Shown: piece by piece, positions 52,142 through 61,326 of the stretch
Position numbering within the stretch: the stretch's first letter is position 1
Layout of the letters: every line of letters starts with the position of its first letter
Origin: Flavobacteriales bacterium
Lineage (GTDB): Bacteria > Bacteroidota > Bacteroidia > Flavobacteriales_F > PHOS-HE28
Assembly (NCBI GenBank): GCA_016715995.1
Contig: JADJXF010000005.1
Location: forward strand, 49,920-113,919
Direction of reading: 5' to 3'
DNA: 64,000 bases
Notes under the pieces: model-generated
The model's input: the letters and a program-made list of their open reading frames with translations, nothing else
Database searches by the model: none
What the model was told of the DNA's origin: nothing
Translations under genes and position numbers: made by a program

Positions 52142-53557
52142 ATGATCTTCACCTCCCTGCCATTCGCGGCGTTCCTCGTTGTCGTGTTCACGCTGCACTG
52201 GCTGCCGCTTTCGCGATCGAAGCGCCACCAGAACGCGATCCTTCTCGCCGGTAGCTATTTCTTCTATGGCTGGTGGGATCCGCGCTTCCTCCTGCTGCTG
52301 CTCGTCTCCTCCTTGGTCGACTTCCTCGTTGGGCTAAGGCTGCACGCCGCACAGGACCCGCGGGTAAGGAACAGATGGCTGATCGCGAGCGTGGTCACGA
52401 ACCTCAGCCTGCTCGGCTTCTTCAAGTACTTCAATTTCTTCCTTGAGTCGTTGCGCCTCGCTCTAGGATGGAACGAATTGCCCGCCTCACTGCACATCAT
52501 CCTGCCGATCGGCATCAGCTTCTATACGCTGCAAACGCTGAGCTACACCATCGATATCCATCAGCGGCGGATGGCCCCGACGACCAACCTGCTCCACTTC
52601 CTGACCTTCGTCTCGTTCTTCCCTCAGCTTCTGGCAGGACCCATCGAACGCGCGCGGTCACTGTTGCCACAGCTCGCAGCGCCTCGCGTCTTCGACCACG
52701 ACAAGGCAGTGGAAGGCTGCCGGCAGATGCTGTACGGCATCTTCAAGAAGGTCGTGGTGGCTGATCGGATGGCGCCTTACGTTGATGCCATCTTTGCCCA
52801 GCAGGATGCCTTCGGAGGCGGCATCAACGTGCTGGGCCTCGTCCTGTTCTCCATCCAGATCTACTGCGACTTCAGCGGATACAGCGATATGGCCATCGGC
52901 ATGGCCAAGCTCTTCCGGGTGGACCTCATGACCAACTTCGACCGTCCGTACTTCAGCACATCAATGCGCGAGCTATGGACGAGGTGGCACATCTCGCTCT
53001 CCACTTGGTTCCGCGACTACGTGTACATCCCCTTGGGCGGAAACCGTGGCACGCGAGCGCAATGGGCACGCAACCTGATGCTCACCTTCACCCTCAGCGG
53101 CCTCTGGCACGGGGCGAGCTTCAACTTCATCTTCTGGGGCGCCTTGCACGGGGCCTTCTACATCGTTGAGCGACTAACGAAGTACGAGCAGCTGAAATGG
53201 CCAACGCTGCTGAAATGGTCCGGCATCATGGTGCCGTACCTGCTTGCCAGGGTCTTCTTCCGGGCGGAGGACATGCACCATGCCTGGGAATACCTGAGCA
53301 ATATGTTCAGCTCCTCCGGCGCCGGTCTTGCACGCCTGCTAAGCGCCGCCAACACCACGCCTGTTTCATTCCTGGCCACCATGGTGCTGGCAGCGCTTCT
53401 CTTCGGAATCGATCGCCTGGGCATGCTGCCGCGCTGGACCAGCCTCTTCCATGGCAACGCCCTGCTCCGCCGCAGCTGCTACGCCATGCTGCTCCTGATG
53501 ATCGCGCTATTCGGCGCCTTCACCGACACCCGCGCCTTCATCTACTTCCACTTCTGA
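52142..53557 (+). CDS. MBOAT family O-acyltransferase
   Basis: The 471-residue membrane enzyme belongs to the AlgI/DltB/PatA group that passes acyl groups across the inner membrane to extracytoplasmic polysaccharides. Ten or more helices are present, with DFSGYSDMAIGMAKLF, ELWTRWHISLSTWFRDYVYIPLGG and the catalytic His in LMLTFTLSGLWHGASFNFIFWG. The two genes that follow encode SGNH-type proteins of the kind that complete such O-acetylation systems. The acceptor glycan is unknown. Confidence 0.94.
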   Translation: MIFTSLPFAAFLVVVFTLHWLPLSRSKRHQNAILLAGSYFFYGWWDPRFLLLLLVSSLVDFLVGLRLHAAQDPRVRNRWLIASVVTNLSLLGFFKYFNFFLESLRLALGWNELPASLHIILPIGISFYTLQTLSYTIDIHQRRMAPTTNLLHFLTFVSFFPQLLAGPIERARSLLPQLAAPRVFDHDKAVEGCRQMLYGIFKKVVVADRMAPYVDAIFAQQDAFGGGINVLGLVLFSIQIYCDFSGYSDMAIGMAKLFRVDLMTNFDRPYFSTSMRELWTRWHISLSTWFRDYVYIPLGGNRGTRAQWARNLMLTFTLSGLWHGASFNFIFWGALHGAFYIVERLTKYEQLKWPTLLKWSGIMVPYLLARVFFRAEDMHHAWEYLSNMFSSSGAGLARLLSAANTTPVSFLATMVLAALLFGIDRLGMLPRWTSLFHGNALLRRSCYAMLLLMIALFGAFTDTRAFIYFHF

Positions 53558-53560
53558 CCG

Positions 53561-54457
53561 ATGGCAAGGTTCCTCAAGAAGATAATGTGGCTCACCTTGG
53601 CGCTGATAGCGTCAGCATATCTCCTCGACCTTGCCTTCACCGCCGTGTTCCAACGCGGGCGGACCGTGAAGGCGCAATGGCTCCACGGCATGCACGACCA
53701 GCGCTACGATGTGGTGATCCTCGGCGCATCGCGCGCCTGGTGGAACATCGACGGCACGAGCATCGATACGGTTTGCGGCGTGCGGTCGCTCAACCTTGCG
53801 AACAACCACGGCACCATCCTCGAAGCGCTGCACAGCCTTGAACTCTTCCTTGCCCAGGGCAACACCACCGGGCTTGCGCTCTACCAGATGGACCTGAACC
53901 GCATGGATCGGGACCGGGGCATGCTGTCCAAATCCGCGTATGACCATCTGCCTTTCCTCGATGACAGCCTCACCTACGCCCATCTGAGCGCGCACTCTTC
54001 GGAGTGGGCGGCCTACCGCTACGTGCCGTTCTACCGCTACGCCAAATTCAACCATCGCTGGGGCCTTGAAGAGCTCCTAGTAAGCGGCCTGGGGCTGAAC
54101 CGTTCGGTATTCGATAGCACAGGCAGCCATTTCCGCGACCGGGCGTTCTCAGGCCCTGAGACCTATCGGCCGGAGAACCGACACTACAACCTGAATCCTG
54201 ATGTGCTCCTGCTGCGCGACCTCTGCCGACGCAAGGGAATACGACTAAAGCTCTTCATGGCCCCGTACCTGAGCCTCCGGCTTGCACCGGGCGTGCTGCC
54301 CCAGGTGAAGGAGACGCTGCATGCGAATGGCTTCGAGTTCCATGACATGAGCAACCGCCTTCCGAATAAGCGCTACTTCTACGACAATGTGCACCTGAAC
54401 GGGGAAGGTGGACGCCGCTTCACGCGGATGCTCATTGACGAGGTCGTTTGCCCATGA
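53561..54457 (+). CDS. Membrane-anchored SGNH-like protein of an O-acylation set
   Basis: This 298-residue protein has one N-terminal helix (MARFLKKIMWLTLALIASAYLL is part of it), then an extracytoplasmic domain. The motif VVILGASRAW with S57 resembles block I (GDS) of SGNH enzymes, and DNVHLN near the C-terminus gives the DxxH pair. It is comparable to AlgJ/AlgX or DltD partners of MBOAT proteins and starts three bases after that gene. I infer that it transfers the acyl group to the glycan. Confidence 0.82.
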   Translation: MARFLKKIMWLTLALIASAYLLDLAFTAVFQRGRTVKAQWLHGMHDQRYDVVILGASRAWWNIDGTSIDTVCGVRSLNLANNHGTILEALHSLELFLAQGNTTGLALYQMDLNRMDRDRGMLSKSAYDHLPFLDDSLTYAHLSAHSSEWAAYRYVPFYRYAKFNHRWGLEELLVSGLGLNRSVFDSTGSHFRDRAFSGPETYRPENRHYNLNPDVLLLRDLCRRKGIRLKLFMAPYLSLRLAPGVLPQVKETLHANGFEFHDMSNRLPNKRYFYDNVHLNGEGGRRFTRMLIDEVVCP

Positions 54458-54505
54458 CCACCCATGGATGACATGGCCGGAAGAACACGAAGCGCGTACC
54501 TCGGG

Positions 54506-54513
54506 TAGCTTCG
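54506..54513 (+). promoter_or_regulatory. Possible -7 box of the second SGNH gene
   Basis: TAGCTTCG ends five bases before the ATG at 54519. The match to TAnnTTTG is one base off, and the gene may simply be read from upstream. Confidence 0.3.
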
Positions 54514-54518
54514 CAAGC

Positions 54519-55184
54519 ATGAACAGGCGTGTCCTCATCGGTTGCCTTGCCGCGAGCATGACACTGAACATCGTTGCAGGATATTTCTGGTGGAAATCCC
54601 GGCAGGCTCGACAATCGGTTGACGGCAGCCGCCAAAGCCGCGTTGAGGCGCGCGCCGAACTACTTGACCAGTTGCCAATCGATACCGGCGATGTCGTACT
54701 GCTTGGCGACAGCCATTTCGAGAACCTGCCCATCGGTGAGCTGTTCCCCAGCGCGCGCATCCGTAACCGCGGGATGAGCGGGCAGACCACCGCCGGTGCG
54801 TTGGCCAGGTGCGGGCCTCTCTTACGCTCACGTCCGACCCGCGTGATCATCCTCCTCGGCGCCAACGATGTCGTCCGCGGCACTGGACTCAATTCGCAAA
54901 TGCGCTCCATGAGCGCTTTGATCGACTCGCTGGCGGGGCACGAGATCGCGACCGCACTGGTATCCGTACCTCCTAACACCGACCCAAGGGTGCAAGCACG
55001 CATCGAAGAACGCAACCAAGCCGTGCGCCAACTGGCTCAAGAGCGTGGCCTGCCCTTCATCGAACTGGACGCGATGCTGAAGCGTGACGGCGTGCTTGAT
55101 CCCTCGCTCACCTTTGACGGGCTTCACCTGAACGCCAGAGGCAGCCGCATCCTTGCCGATGCGCTCGCTCCTCATCTGCAGTAA
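54519..55184 (+). CDS. GDSL/SGNH hydrolase, membrane-anchored
   Basis: The 221-residue protein has an N-terminal helix (VLIGCLAASMTLNIVAGYFWW) and a GDSL lipase domain: block I VVLLGDSHFENL with S65, block III IILLGANDV, and block V FDGLHLNARG with the Asp/His pair. It would act outside the inner membrane as an esterase or acetyltransferase. The MBOAT and first SGNH genes are upstream. I use the ATG at 54519, as the earlier frame covers the end of the previous gene. Confidence 0.87.
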   Translation: MNRRVLIGCLAASMTLNIVAGYFWWKSRQARQSVDGSRQSRVEARAELLDQLPIDTGDVVLLGDSHFENLPIGELFPSARIRNRGMSGQTTAGALARCGPLLRSRPTRVIILLGANDVVRGTGLNSQMRSMSALIDSLAGHEIATALVSVPPNTDPRVQARIEERNQAVRQLAQERGLPFIELDAMLKRDGVLDPSLTFDGLHLNARGSRILADALAPHLQ

Positions 55185-55195
55185 GCACGCCTGCC

Positions 55196-56020
55196 TTGGC
55201 ACACCGAAAGCCGGTCCTACTGTTGGGGGATGATCTCCGATCGGCCCTTGACGAAGCCTACGTCCGCTTCGCCCGTCCATCCTTCATCGCGGATGACCCA
55301 ATCCAAGTGCCACGGGCATTCACCCGTCGTGAGGATGCCGAGGTGATCGGCTTCCTCACCGCCACCATCGCGTGGGGCCAGCGCAAGACAATCATCGCGA
55401 ACGCATGGAAGCTGGCCCGGCTGATGGATGAGCGGCCCTATGAATTCGTGATGCACGCTGACGCCGCCGACCTTAAGCACGCTGACGGCTTCGTGCATCG
55501 CACCTTCAACAGCACAGACCTGCGCCACTTCGTGCAGGGGCTGCGGCACTTGTACCAAGTCCATGGCGGATTGGAGGACGCCTTCCTGAATGAGCAGGGC
55601 AGGATCGGATCCATGGCTGAGGCGATCTCGCGCTTCAAGCACCGCTTCTTCGAGCCACGGCATCAGATCCGGACGCGCAAGCACGTGGCGGATCCGGCGA
55701 GGGGCAGCAACGCCAAGCGCATCAACATGTTCCTGCGGTGGATGGTGCGCCCGAACGACCTCGGCGTGGACCTTGGCCTCTGGAAGCGGATCTCAACAGT
55801 CGATCTCATGGTGCCGCTGGACGTTCACACCGGGCGCATGGCTCGGGAACTGGGGTTGTTGGTCCGCAAGCAGGACGATTGGAAGGCCGTTGAAGAACTC
55901 ACCGCTGCACTGCGAATGCTTGACCCCGTGGATCCGGTGAAGTACGACATCGCGCTCTTCGGCCTCGGCGTGGAAGCCACCACCGGTCGAATCGGGAATC
56001 GTCAAGCCGTGCTCAGGTGA
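55196..56020 (+). CDS. TIGR02757 family protein (DUF2400)
   Basis: The 274-residue protein matches TIGR02757, found mostly in Bacteroidota, with the segments IQVPRAFTRREDAEVIGFLTATIAWGQRKTI, RGSNAKRINMFLRWMVRPND and DLMVPLDVHTGRMARELGLL. It is related to helix-hairpin-helix base-excision proteins by fold, though its activity is unknown. The start is a TTG at 55196 that follows the SGNH gene by 11 bases; no ATG is available nearby. It ends eight bases into the fabG gene on the opposite strand. Confidence 0.9.
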   Translation: MAHRKPVLLLGDDLRSALDEAYVRFARPSFIADDPIQVPRAFTRREDAEVIGFLTATIAWGQRKTIIANAWKLARLMDERPYEFVMHADAADLKHADGFVHRTFNSTDLRHFVQGLRHLYQVHGGLEDAFLNEQGRIGSMAEAISRFKHRFFEPRHQIRTRKHVADPARGSNAKRINMFLRWMVRPNDLGVDLGLWKRISTVDLMVPLDVHTGRMARELGLLVRKQDDWKAVEELTAALRMLDPVDPVKYDIALFGLGVEATTGRIGNRQAVLR

Positions 56021-56762
56021 GCATGCCGCCACACACGTGCAGCGTCTGCCCCGTGATGTAGGCGCTGAGATCGCTCCCGAGGAAAACGCATGCGTTGGCC
56101 ACATCGGTGGGCGTGCCTCCGCGTTTCAGCGGAATGCCCTCGCGCCACTGCTCCACCACCTTGGGGTCGAGCGCGCCGGTCATCTCCGTCTCGATGAAGC
56201 CGGGCGCGATGGCGTTGCTGCGGATGTTTCGGCTGCCCAGTTCCAGCGCGATGCTCTTGGTGAAGCCGATGATGCCCGCCTTGCTCGCCGCGTAGTTCGC
56301 CTGGCCCGCGTTGCCCTTCACTCCCACCACGCTGCTCATGTTGACGATGCTGCCACTGCGCTGCTTCAGCATGGTGCGCAGCACCGCCTTGGTCATGTTG
56401 AACACGCTTTTCAGGTTAGTGGCAATCACCGCATCGAAGTCGGCTTCGCTCATGCGCATGAGCAGCTGGTCCTTGGTGATGCCCGCGTTGTTCACGAGGA
56501 TGTCGAGCCGTCCCCAAGCGTTCACCACTTGATCCACTGCGGCCTGCGCGCCGTTGAAATCGCTTGCATCGCTCTGGATGGCGAGCACCTGCCGGCCGCT
56601 CTTCGCCGCCAGCTCGGCTGCCACAGCGTTGGCCTTGTCCGGGCTGCTCACATAGGTGAACGCCACATCAGCGCCTTCCTCCAGGAAGCGCTCCACGATC
56701 CCCCTGCCGATGCCGCGTGATCCACCGGTGACGAGCGCGGTCTTGTCCGTGAGCAATGCCAT
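56013..56762 (-). CDS. fabG: 3-oxoacyl-[acyl-carrier-protein] reductase
   Basis: FabG reduces 3-oxoacyl-ACP with NADPH in the fatty acid elongation cycle. The short-chain dehydrogenase has TGGSRGIGRGI, VNNAGITKDQLLMRM, the Ser in VNMSSVVG, and catalytic YAASKAGIIGFTKS, then the C-terminal GFIETEMTG and ITGQTLHVCGGML. Length (249) is typical. A possible TACCTTGG box lies 33 bases upstream at 56796-56803. It may be read together with argS, which ends 66 bases upstream. Confidence 0.96.
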   Translation of the reverse strand: MALLTDKTALVTGGSRGIGRGIVERFLEEGADVAFTYVSSPDKANAVAAELAAKSGRQVLAIQSDASDFNGAQAAVDQVVNAWGRLDILVNNAGITKDQLLMRMSEADFDAVIATNLKSVFNMTKAVLRTMLKQRSGSIVNMSSVVGVKGNAGQANYAASKAGIIGFTKSIALELGSRNIRSNAIAPGFIETEMTGALDPKVVEQWREGIPLKRGGTPTDVANACVFLGSDLSAYITGQTLHVCGGMLT

Positions 56763-56828
56763 GATCTTCGATCCGCGTTACGCGTGCGGAGGCAGCCAAG
56801 GTATCAAAGGAGCGCAACGCTCAGCGCC

Positions 56829-58619
56829 TCACATGCGCTCGGGCACCTCGATGCCCAGGCACCACATCGCTTTCCTCGTGACGGAAGCAACTGTCGCGCT
56901 GAGCGCAATGCGGAACTCGCGCTTCGCGGCATCCTCCTCCTTCATCACGGGGATCGCTTGGTAGAAACTGTTGTAGGCTTTCACCAACTCATAACTGTGG
57001 TTGGCGATGGCCGACGGTTCGAGCTTCGTTGCTGCTTCGTCCAGCACGGTAGGGAACTGGTGCAGCAGCTTGATGACCGCGCGCTCCTCCGGCAACAGGG
57101 GCCAAGCGCTCTTTGGGTCATGCATCCATTGCGCCATGGTCCCCGCCTTTCGCAGAAGCGAATTGATCCGCGCATATGTGTACTGGATGAACGGTCCGGT
57201 ATGCCCCTGCAGATCGATGCTGGCGGCGGGATCGAAGAGCATGCGCTTCTTTGGGTCCACTTTCAGGAGGTAGTACTTGAGCGCGGCGAGGCCAATCGTC
57301 TCGAAGAGCTCAGCCTTCTCCGCTTCGCTGATATCGTCGAGCTTGCTGAGCTGCTCGCCGGTCTTGCGCGCTTCGCTCACCACCTCTTCGATCAGGTCGT
57401 CGGCATCCACCACGGTGCCCTCGCGGCTCTTCATCTTGCCGGTGGGCAGGTCCACCATGCCGTAGCTGAGGTGGAAGAGCTCATCGGCCCAAGCGAAGCC
57501 GAGCTTCTTCAGGATGATGAAGAGCACCTTGAAGTGGTAGTCCTGCTCGTTGCCCACCGTGTAGATGAGCTTCGACAAGCCCGGATACTCCTCGAAGCGC
57601 TTGATGGCCGTGCCGATGTCCTGCGTCATGTAAACGCTCGTGCCATCGCGGCGCAGCAGCACTTTCTCGTCGAGGCCTTCCTTGGTGTTGTCCACCCACA
57701 CGGCACCGTCCTTCTCGTAGAACACGCCTTTCTTCAGGCCCTCTAACACATCGTTCTTGCCCAGCACATAGGTCTGGCTCTCATAATAGTTCTTGTCGAA
57801 ATCCACGCCTGCGCGCTTGTAGGTGGCTTCGAAGCCTTCATACACCCAACCGTTCATCTTCTCCCACAGCGTGCGCACGTCAGGATCATTCGCTTCCCAC
57901 TTGAGCAGCATCTCCTGGGCTTCGAGCATGATCGGTGCTTCTTTCTCCGCGTCCTCCTTCGACCTACCTCCGATCACCAACGCTTCAATCTCTGCCTTGT
58001 AGGCCTTGTCGAACTCCACATAGTACTTGCCCACGAGCTTGTCGCCCTTCACTCCTGCCGAATCCGGAGTCTCCCCCTTGCCGAACTTCTGCCAAGCGAG
58101 CATGCTCTTGCAGATGTGGATGCCACGGTCGTTGATCACCTGCACCTTGATCACCTCGTGCCCGGCGCTCTTGAGGATGCGGCTCACGCTGTAGCCGAGG
58201 AAGATGTTACGGAGATGCCCCAGGTGGAGCGGCTTGTTGGTGTTGGGGCTGGCGTACTCCACCATCACCCTCTTTCCCGTTGGCGGGAACTCGAGGATGT
58301 CCTGGGTCGCGGCCTCCTGCAGGAAACCGAACCAGTAGCTGTCGGCGATGACGATGTTGAGGAAGCCCTTCATCACGTTGAAGCGCTCGACAATCGGCAC
58401 CTTGGCCTTCAGGTGCTCACCGATGGCCTGCGCGGTCTGCTCGGGGCCCTTGCCGCTTTGCTTCAGGAAGGGGAAGACGTTGATGGTGACGTCGCCCTCG
58501 AATTCCGGGCGTGTGGCCTGGAAGCCCACGCTTCGCGCATCCAACGCGTGGTTGAACAATTCACTGAATGCGGCTTGCAGCGCGGGGACGAGAAGGGCTT
58601 GAAGTCTGTCCTGGAACAT
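56829..58619 (-). CDS. argS: Arginyl-tRNA synthetase
   Basis: ArgS charges tRNA-Arg with arginine. The 596-residue class I synthetase has the ASPNTNKPLHLGHLRN block with HLGH (HIGH motif), DRGIHICKSMLAW, TVGNEQDYHFKVLF, and GKMKSREGTVVDADDLI in place of the KMSKS loop, then the DALR anticodon-binding domain at the C-terminus. Length fits the family. The gene stands next to ctlX and arginase on the same strand, so arginine charging and breakdown genes are neighbours. Confidence 0.97.
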   Translation of the reverse strand: MFQDRLQALLVPALQAAFSELFNHALDARSVGFQATRPEFEGDVTINVFPFLKQSGKGPEQTAQAIGEHLKAKVPIVERFNVMKGFLNIVIADSYWFGFLQEAATQDILEFPPTGKRVMVEYASPNTNKPLHLGHLRNIFLGYSVSRILKSAGHEVIKVQVINDRGIHICKSMLAWQKFGKGETPDSAGVKGDKLVGKYYVEFDKAYKAEIEALVIGGRSKEDAEKEAPIMLEAQEMLLKWEANDPDVRTLWEKMNGWVYEGFEATYKRAGVDFDKNYYESQTYVLGKNDVLEGLKKGVFYEKDGAVWVDNTKEGLDEKVLLRRDGTSVYMTQDIGTAIKRFEEYPGLSKLIYTVGNEQDYHFKVLFIILKKLGFAWADELFHLSYGMVDLPTGKMKSREGTVVDADDLIEEVVSEARKTGEQLSKLDDISEAEKAELFETIGLAALKYYLLKVDPKKRMLFDPAASIDLQGHTGPFIQYTYARINSLLRKAGTMAQWMHDPKSAWPLLPEERAVIKLLHQFPTVLDEAATKLEPSAIANHSYELVKAYNSFYQAIPVMKEEDAAKREFRIALSATVASVTRKAMWCLGIEVPERM

Positions 58620-58634
58620 GGGGCGGTAAAGGAA

Positions 58635-58680
58635 GCAGTTGTCAGTTGTCCGTTGTCAGGCAGCCTGACAGCTGACCACT
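58635..58680. repeat. GTTGTCAG palindromic repeat between ctlX and argS
   Basis: Three GTTGTC words (GTTGTCAGTTGTCCGTTGTC) run into an 8-bp perfect palindrome TGTCAGGC-A-GCCTGACA at 58654-58670. The repeat covers the last base pairs of ctlX up to its stop codon and nearly all of the 59-base gap before argS. Confidence 0.7.
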
Positions 58681-59596
58681 AAGCCTTGCTCAAGAAATTC
58701 TCCGCAATCATGCACCGCACGCTTCCCCCGCCAATGGCCTCGATGGTGGGCACGGCAACAGGAATTAGCCGGGCGTGGCGCTCCAAGGCGATGCGCTGGT
58801 GGGGCTTCAGCGCGTGGAAGGCGGTTTCGCTCAGGAAGATGAAGTTGAGTTGAGCGCGCAATTCGAGCGCGTTGCCCACGAACTGATACAGCTGCGGCAA
58901 GCTGAAGGCGATGACCTCGCGGCCGCTCTTCGCAAGCTCCTCCTCCAGCTCCTGCCGCTCGGCCGGGTAAGGCATGGCATCGAAGCAGACCAGCGCCCAC
59001 TTCTCCCCGATGCCCATGACCACATTGGTGTGGTACACCGGTGCGCCGTTGATGCGGCCGTCCATTGTGGCGGTGAAAGCGACAGGGGTATAGCCGAGCT
59101 GCTCGCACCAGGCATTGAGCGCGGTTTCCGTCGTTCGTGGTGAGAGGCACACGTAGGCACGTCGCTTCACCCGGTCGAGGACGAGGCTGCCGGTGCCCTC
59201 GAGGATGAGGCCATGGTGCTCCCACCCGCTGAAGTCGAGGGTCTGCCGCACGGTGAAGGCCTCAGCTTCGAGCACACGTGCGAGATTGGGGTCGCGCTCG
59301 GCGCGACGGCTGGGCGTGAGCATGGGGTAGAGCACCAGCGAGCCATCGGCATGCGTGCTGAACCAGTTGTTGGGGAAGACGCCGTTGGGTGCCTTGGAAT
59401 CAATGGGGTCGCGCACGGTGATGCCGATGCCGCATTGACGCAAGGCCTCGATCAAGCCATCAAACTCCTCGGCGGCGGAACGTCGCGCATCATCCACGGG
59501 CATGCGCTGCTGGAAGTCGTTGCTGGCGGCCGTCTCGGGGTCGTAGCCGAAGCCGGTCGGGCGAATGAGGATGACCGAAGAAGCCGACTGGCTCAC
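58679..59596 (-). CDS. ctlX: Citrulline hydrolase-like protein CtlX (arginine deiminase fold)
   Basis: The 305-residue protein belongs to the guanidino-group modifying superfamily and matches CtlX, described as citrulline utilisation hydrolase. Family features are VILIRPTGFGYDPETAASNDFQ, APNGVFPNNWFSTH, HHGLILEGTGSLVLD, and the nucleophile Cys in GGGSVRCMIAENFL near the C-terminus. It would release ureido carbon and nitrogen from citrulline or a related compound. It overlaps the arginase gene by four bases. Its stop codon lies in a palindromic repeat. Confidence 0.87.
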   Translation of the reverse strand: MSQSASSVILIRPTGFGYDPETAASNDFQQRMPVDDARRSAAEEFDGLIEALRQCGIGITVRDPIDSKAPNGVFPNNWFSTHADGSLVLYPMLTPSRRAERDPNLARVLEAEAFTVRQTLDFSGWEHHGLILEGTGSLVLDRVKRRAYVCLSPRTTETALNAWCEQLGYTPVAFTATMDGRINGAPVYHTNVVMGIGEKWALVCFDAMPYPAERQELEEELAKSGREVIAFSLPQLYQFVGNALELRAQLNFIFLSETAFHALKPHQRIALERHARLIPVAVPTIEAIGGGSVRCMIAENFLSKA

Positions 59597-60531
59597 CGTG
59601 CGCGCAGGATCGGGAACAAGGGCTCCAGGATGCTGAGCGTGGCCTCGGCCATGGCATTGCCGGAATCCAGCGCCGGGTTGATCTCCACCACATCGAGGGT
59701 GGCTGTCTTGGGGTCGGCGCAGAAACCGCTCAACAGCGCCTTGGCCTCATCGAGGTTCAGCCCGCCCGGAACCGGGGTTCCCGTGCCCACCGAAATGCTG
59801 GGGTCGAGGCTGTCGACATCGAAACTGATGTGCAGGCGCTCGCAGAGGCTGAGGTGCGCCAGGGTTTCCTTCACCGCAGCATCGGCGCCCTTCTTCCGGA
59901 TGTCTTCCATGCTGATCACCTTGATGCCGAGCTCCTTGATGATGGCCTCCTCCTCCGGCTCGTAGTCGCGCAGGGCGATGAGGACCAAATCGCTGGGCAG
60001 GAGCTTGGGCCCGCTCACGCCGATCTTCCGGAGGCGGTCCCAAGTATCCATGGTGTACACCCGGGGGCGGTTGCGGCCCTTCTTCTCCACGTGCATCAGC
60101 AGCGCCAGAGGCATCCCGTGAACGTTTCCGCTGGGGGTCGTCCATGGGGTGTGCAGGTCGGCATGGGCGTCGATCCAAACCACCCCGAGGCGCTGGTCGG
60201 GGAAGGCCATCTTGGTGCCCGAAACGGATCCGATGGCGATTGAATGGTCGCCTCCGACAACGATTGGAAAAACACTGTTGCGCAGGTACTTGTAAACCTC
60301 ATAGGCCAAGTCGCTCTCGAAACGGATCAGGCCATCGATGTGGTGGGCATTGGGTGAGCGGTCGTCCTCGTAGAGCACATCATTCTCGTCGCGCAGGATG
60401 CTCTCCTCGGCATGGCCGAAGAGTTCGCTCCCCAGCTTCCATGCCGCCACCCGCAAGGCTGCCATGCCCATGCTGGTTCCACGGGTGCCCGCACCGATCT
60501 CCGAAGCCGCCTCGATCAATCGCAATTCCAT
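59593..60531 (-). CDS. Arginase (ureohydrolase family)
   Basis: The enzyme hydrolyses arginine to ornithine and urea; the same fold includes agmatinase and formiminoglutamase. The two-manganese site is clear: GGDHSIAIG, WIDAHADLHTP, FDVDSLDP, and the last segment EINPALD. Length is 312 residues. The start lies five bases after a TACCTTCG box. Neighbours ctlX and argS favour an arginine role. Substrate choice among ureohydrolases is inferred from the context and from the SGNVHGMP segment, which is typical of arginases. Confidence 0.9.
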   Translation of the reverse strand: MELRLIEAASEIGAGTRGTSMGMAALRVAAWKLGSELFGHAEESILRDENDVLYEDDRSPNAHHIDGLIRFESDLAYEVYKYLRNSVFPIVVGGDHSIAIGSVSGTKMAFPDQRLGVVWIDAHADLHTPWTTPSGNVHGMPLALLMHVEKKGRNRPRVYTMDTWDRLRKIGVSGPKLLPSDLVLIALRDYEPEEEAIIKELGIKVISMEDIRKKGADAAVKETLAHLSLCERLHISFDVDSLDPSISVGTGTPVPGGLNLDEAKALLSGFCADPKTATLDVVEINPALDSGNAMAEATLSILEPLFPILRAR

Positions 60532-60536
60532 GGCGC

Positions 60537-60544
60537 CGAAGGTA
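60537..60544 (-). promoter_or_regulatory. Candidate -7 box of the arginase-ctlX unit
   Basis: TACCTTCG on the minus strand ends five bases before the arginase ATG, implying a leaderless message. Confidence 0.45.
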
Positions 60545-60627
60545 CACCGGCCCTCGACGGCGCTTTTCAGGCCTGAAACCCAAGCGGTTCGTCGGGCGTA
60601 GAACCGCGCTCATCGATACCCCTGAAC

Positions 60628-61326
60628 ATGAAGTATCGCACCCTCCTCCTCATCCCGGCCACATCGCTGCTCCTGCATGGTTGCGGCACCGGACTGCTGC
60701 AATCCCGGGTCTCCGAGGGCACCATCGAATACGCCCTCACCTTCCCGGACTACGACCCGGACGGCCTCATGGCCAGCATGCTGCCGGAGAAGACCACCCT
60801 CAGCTTCACCGAGGACAAGCAGGTGGCGGAACTCAGCGCGGGCATGGGCATCTTCCGCACGATGATGCAGGTTGACAACAGCGGCAAGAGCATGGATTAC
60901 CACATGAGCATGATGGGCAAGCGGATCGTGAGCCACCTGAAGCACCGCGACATGGACCTTTTCAACTCGGACTACGGCCGTCCGACGATCCTCTACACCG
61001 ATGACGTGGACACCATCGCCGGCTACCCGTGCCGCAAGGCCATGGCCGTCTTCAACAAGCTGGACCAGCGCGAGATCGAGCTGTGGTACACCGACCGCAT
61101 CCGCATGCAGGATCCCAATTGGTTCGGCCCCTTCGCGGAGGTGCCCGGCGTGCTCTTGCGCTACGACATGGTGCAGAACGGCATCCGCATGCATCTGAAT
61201 GCTACTTCCGTGACGCCCGGCGAGGTGGATCCCGCCAAATTCCTGCCCAAGGCCGATCATGATGCGGTGGCCCCCGTGGTGCTGCACCATGAATTGGGTG
61301 AGGTGCTGGGGACGTTCTCGATGTGA
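60628..61326 (+). CDS. Hypothetical lipoprotein (DUF4412-like)
   Basis: The 232-residue protein has a lipoprotein signal with LLHGC (lipidated C19). The mature part resembles DUF4412-type proteins: an early GTIEYALTFPDYDP, the strand MMQVDNSGKSMDYHMSMMGK, and DTIAGYPCRKAMAVF...IELWYTDRI, then PGVLLRYDMVQNGIRMHLNATSV. These are periplasmic beta proteins of unknown function found in Bacteroidota. Its stop is followed directly by a 14-base tandem repeat. Confidence 0.8.
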   Translation: MKYRTLLLIPATSLLLHGCGTGLLQSRVSEGTIEYALTFPDYDPDGLMASMLPEKTTLSFTEDKQVAELSAGMGIFRTMMQVDNSGKSMDYHMSMMGKRIVSHLKHRDMDLFNSDYGRPTILYTDDVDTIAGYPCRKAMAVFNKLDQREIELWYTDRIRMQDPNWFGPFAEVPGVLLRYDMVQNGIRMHLNATSVTPGEVDPAKFLPKADHDAVAPVVLHHELGEVLGTFSM

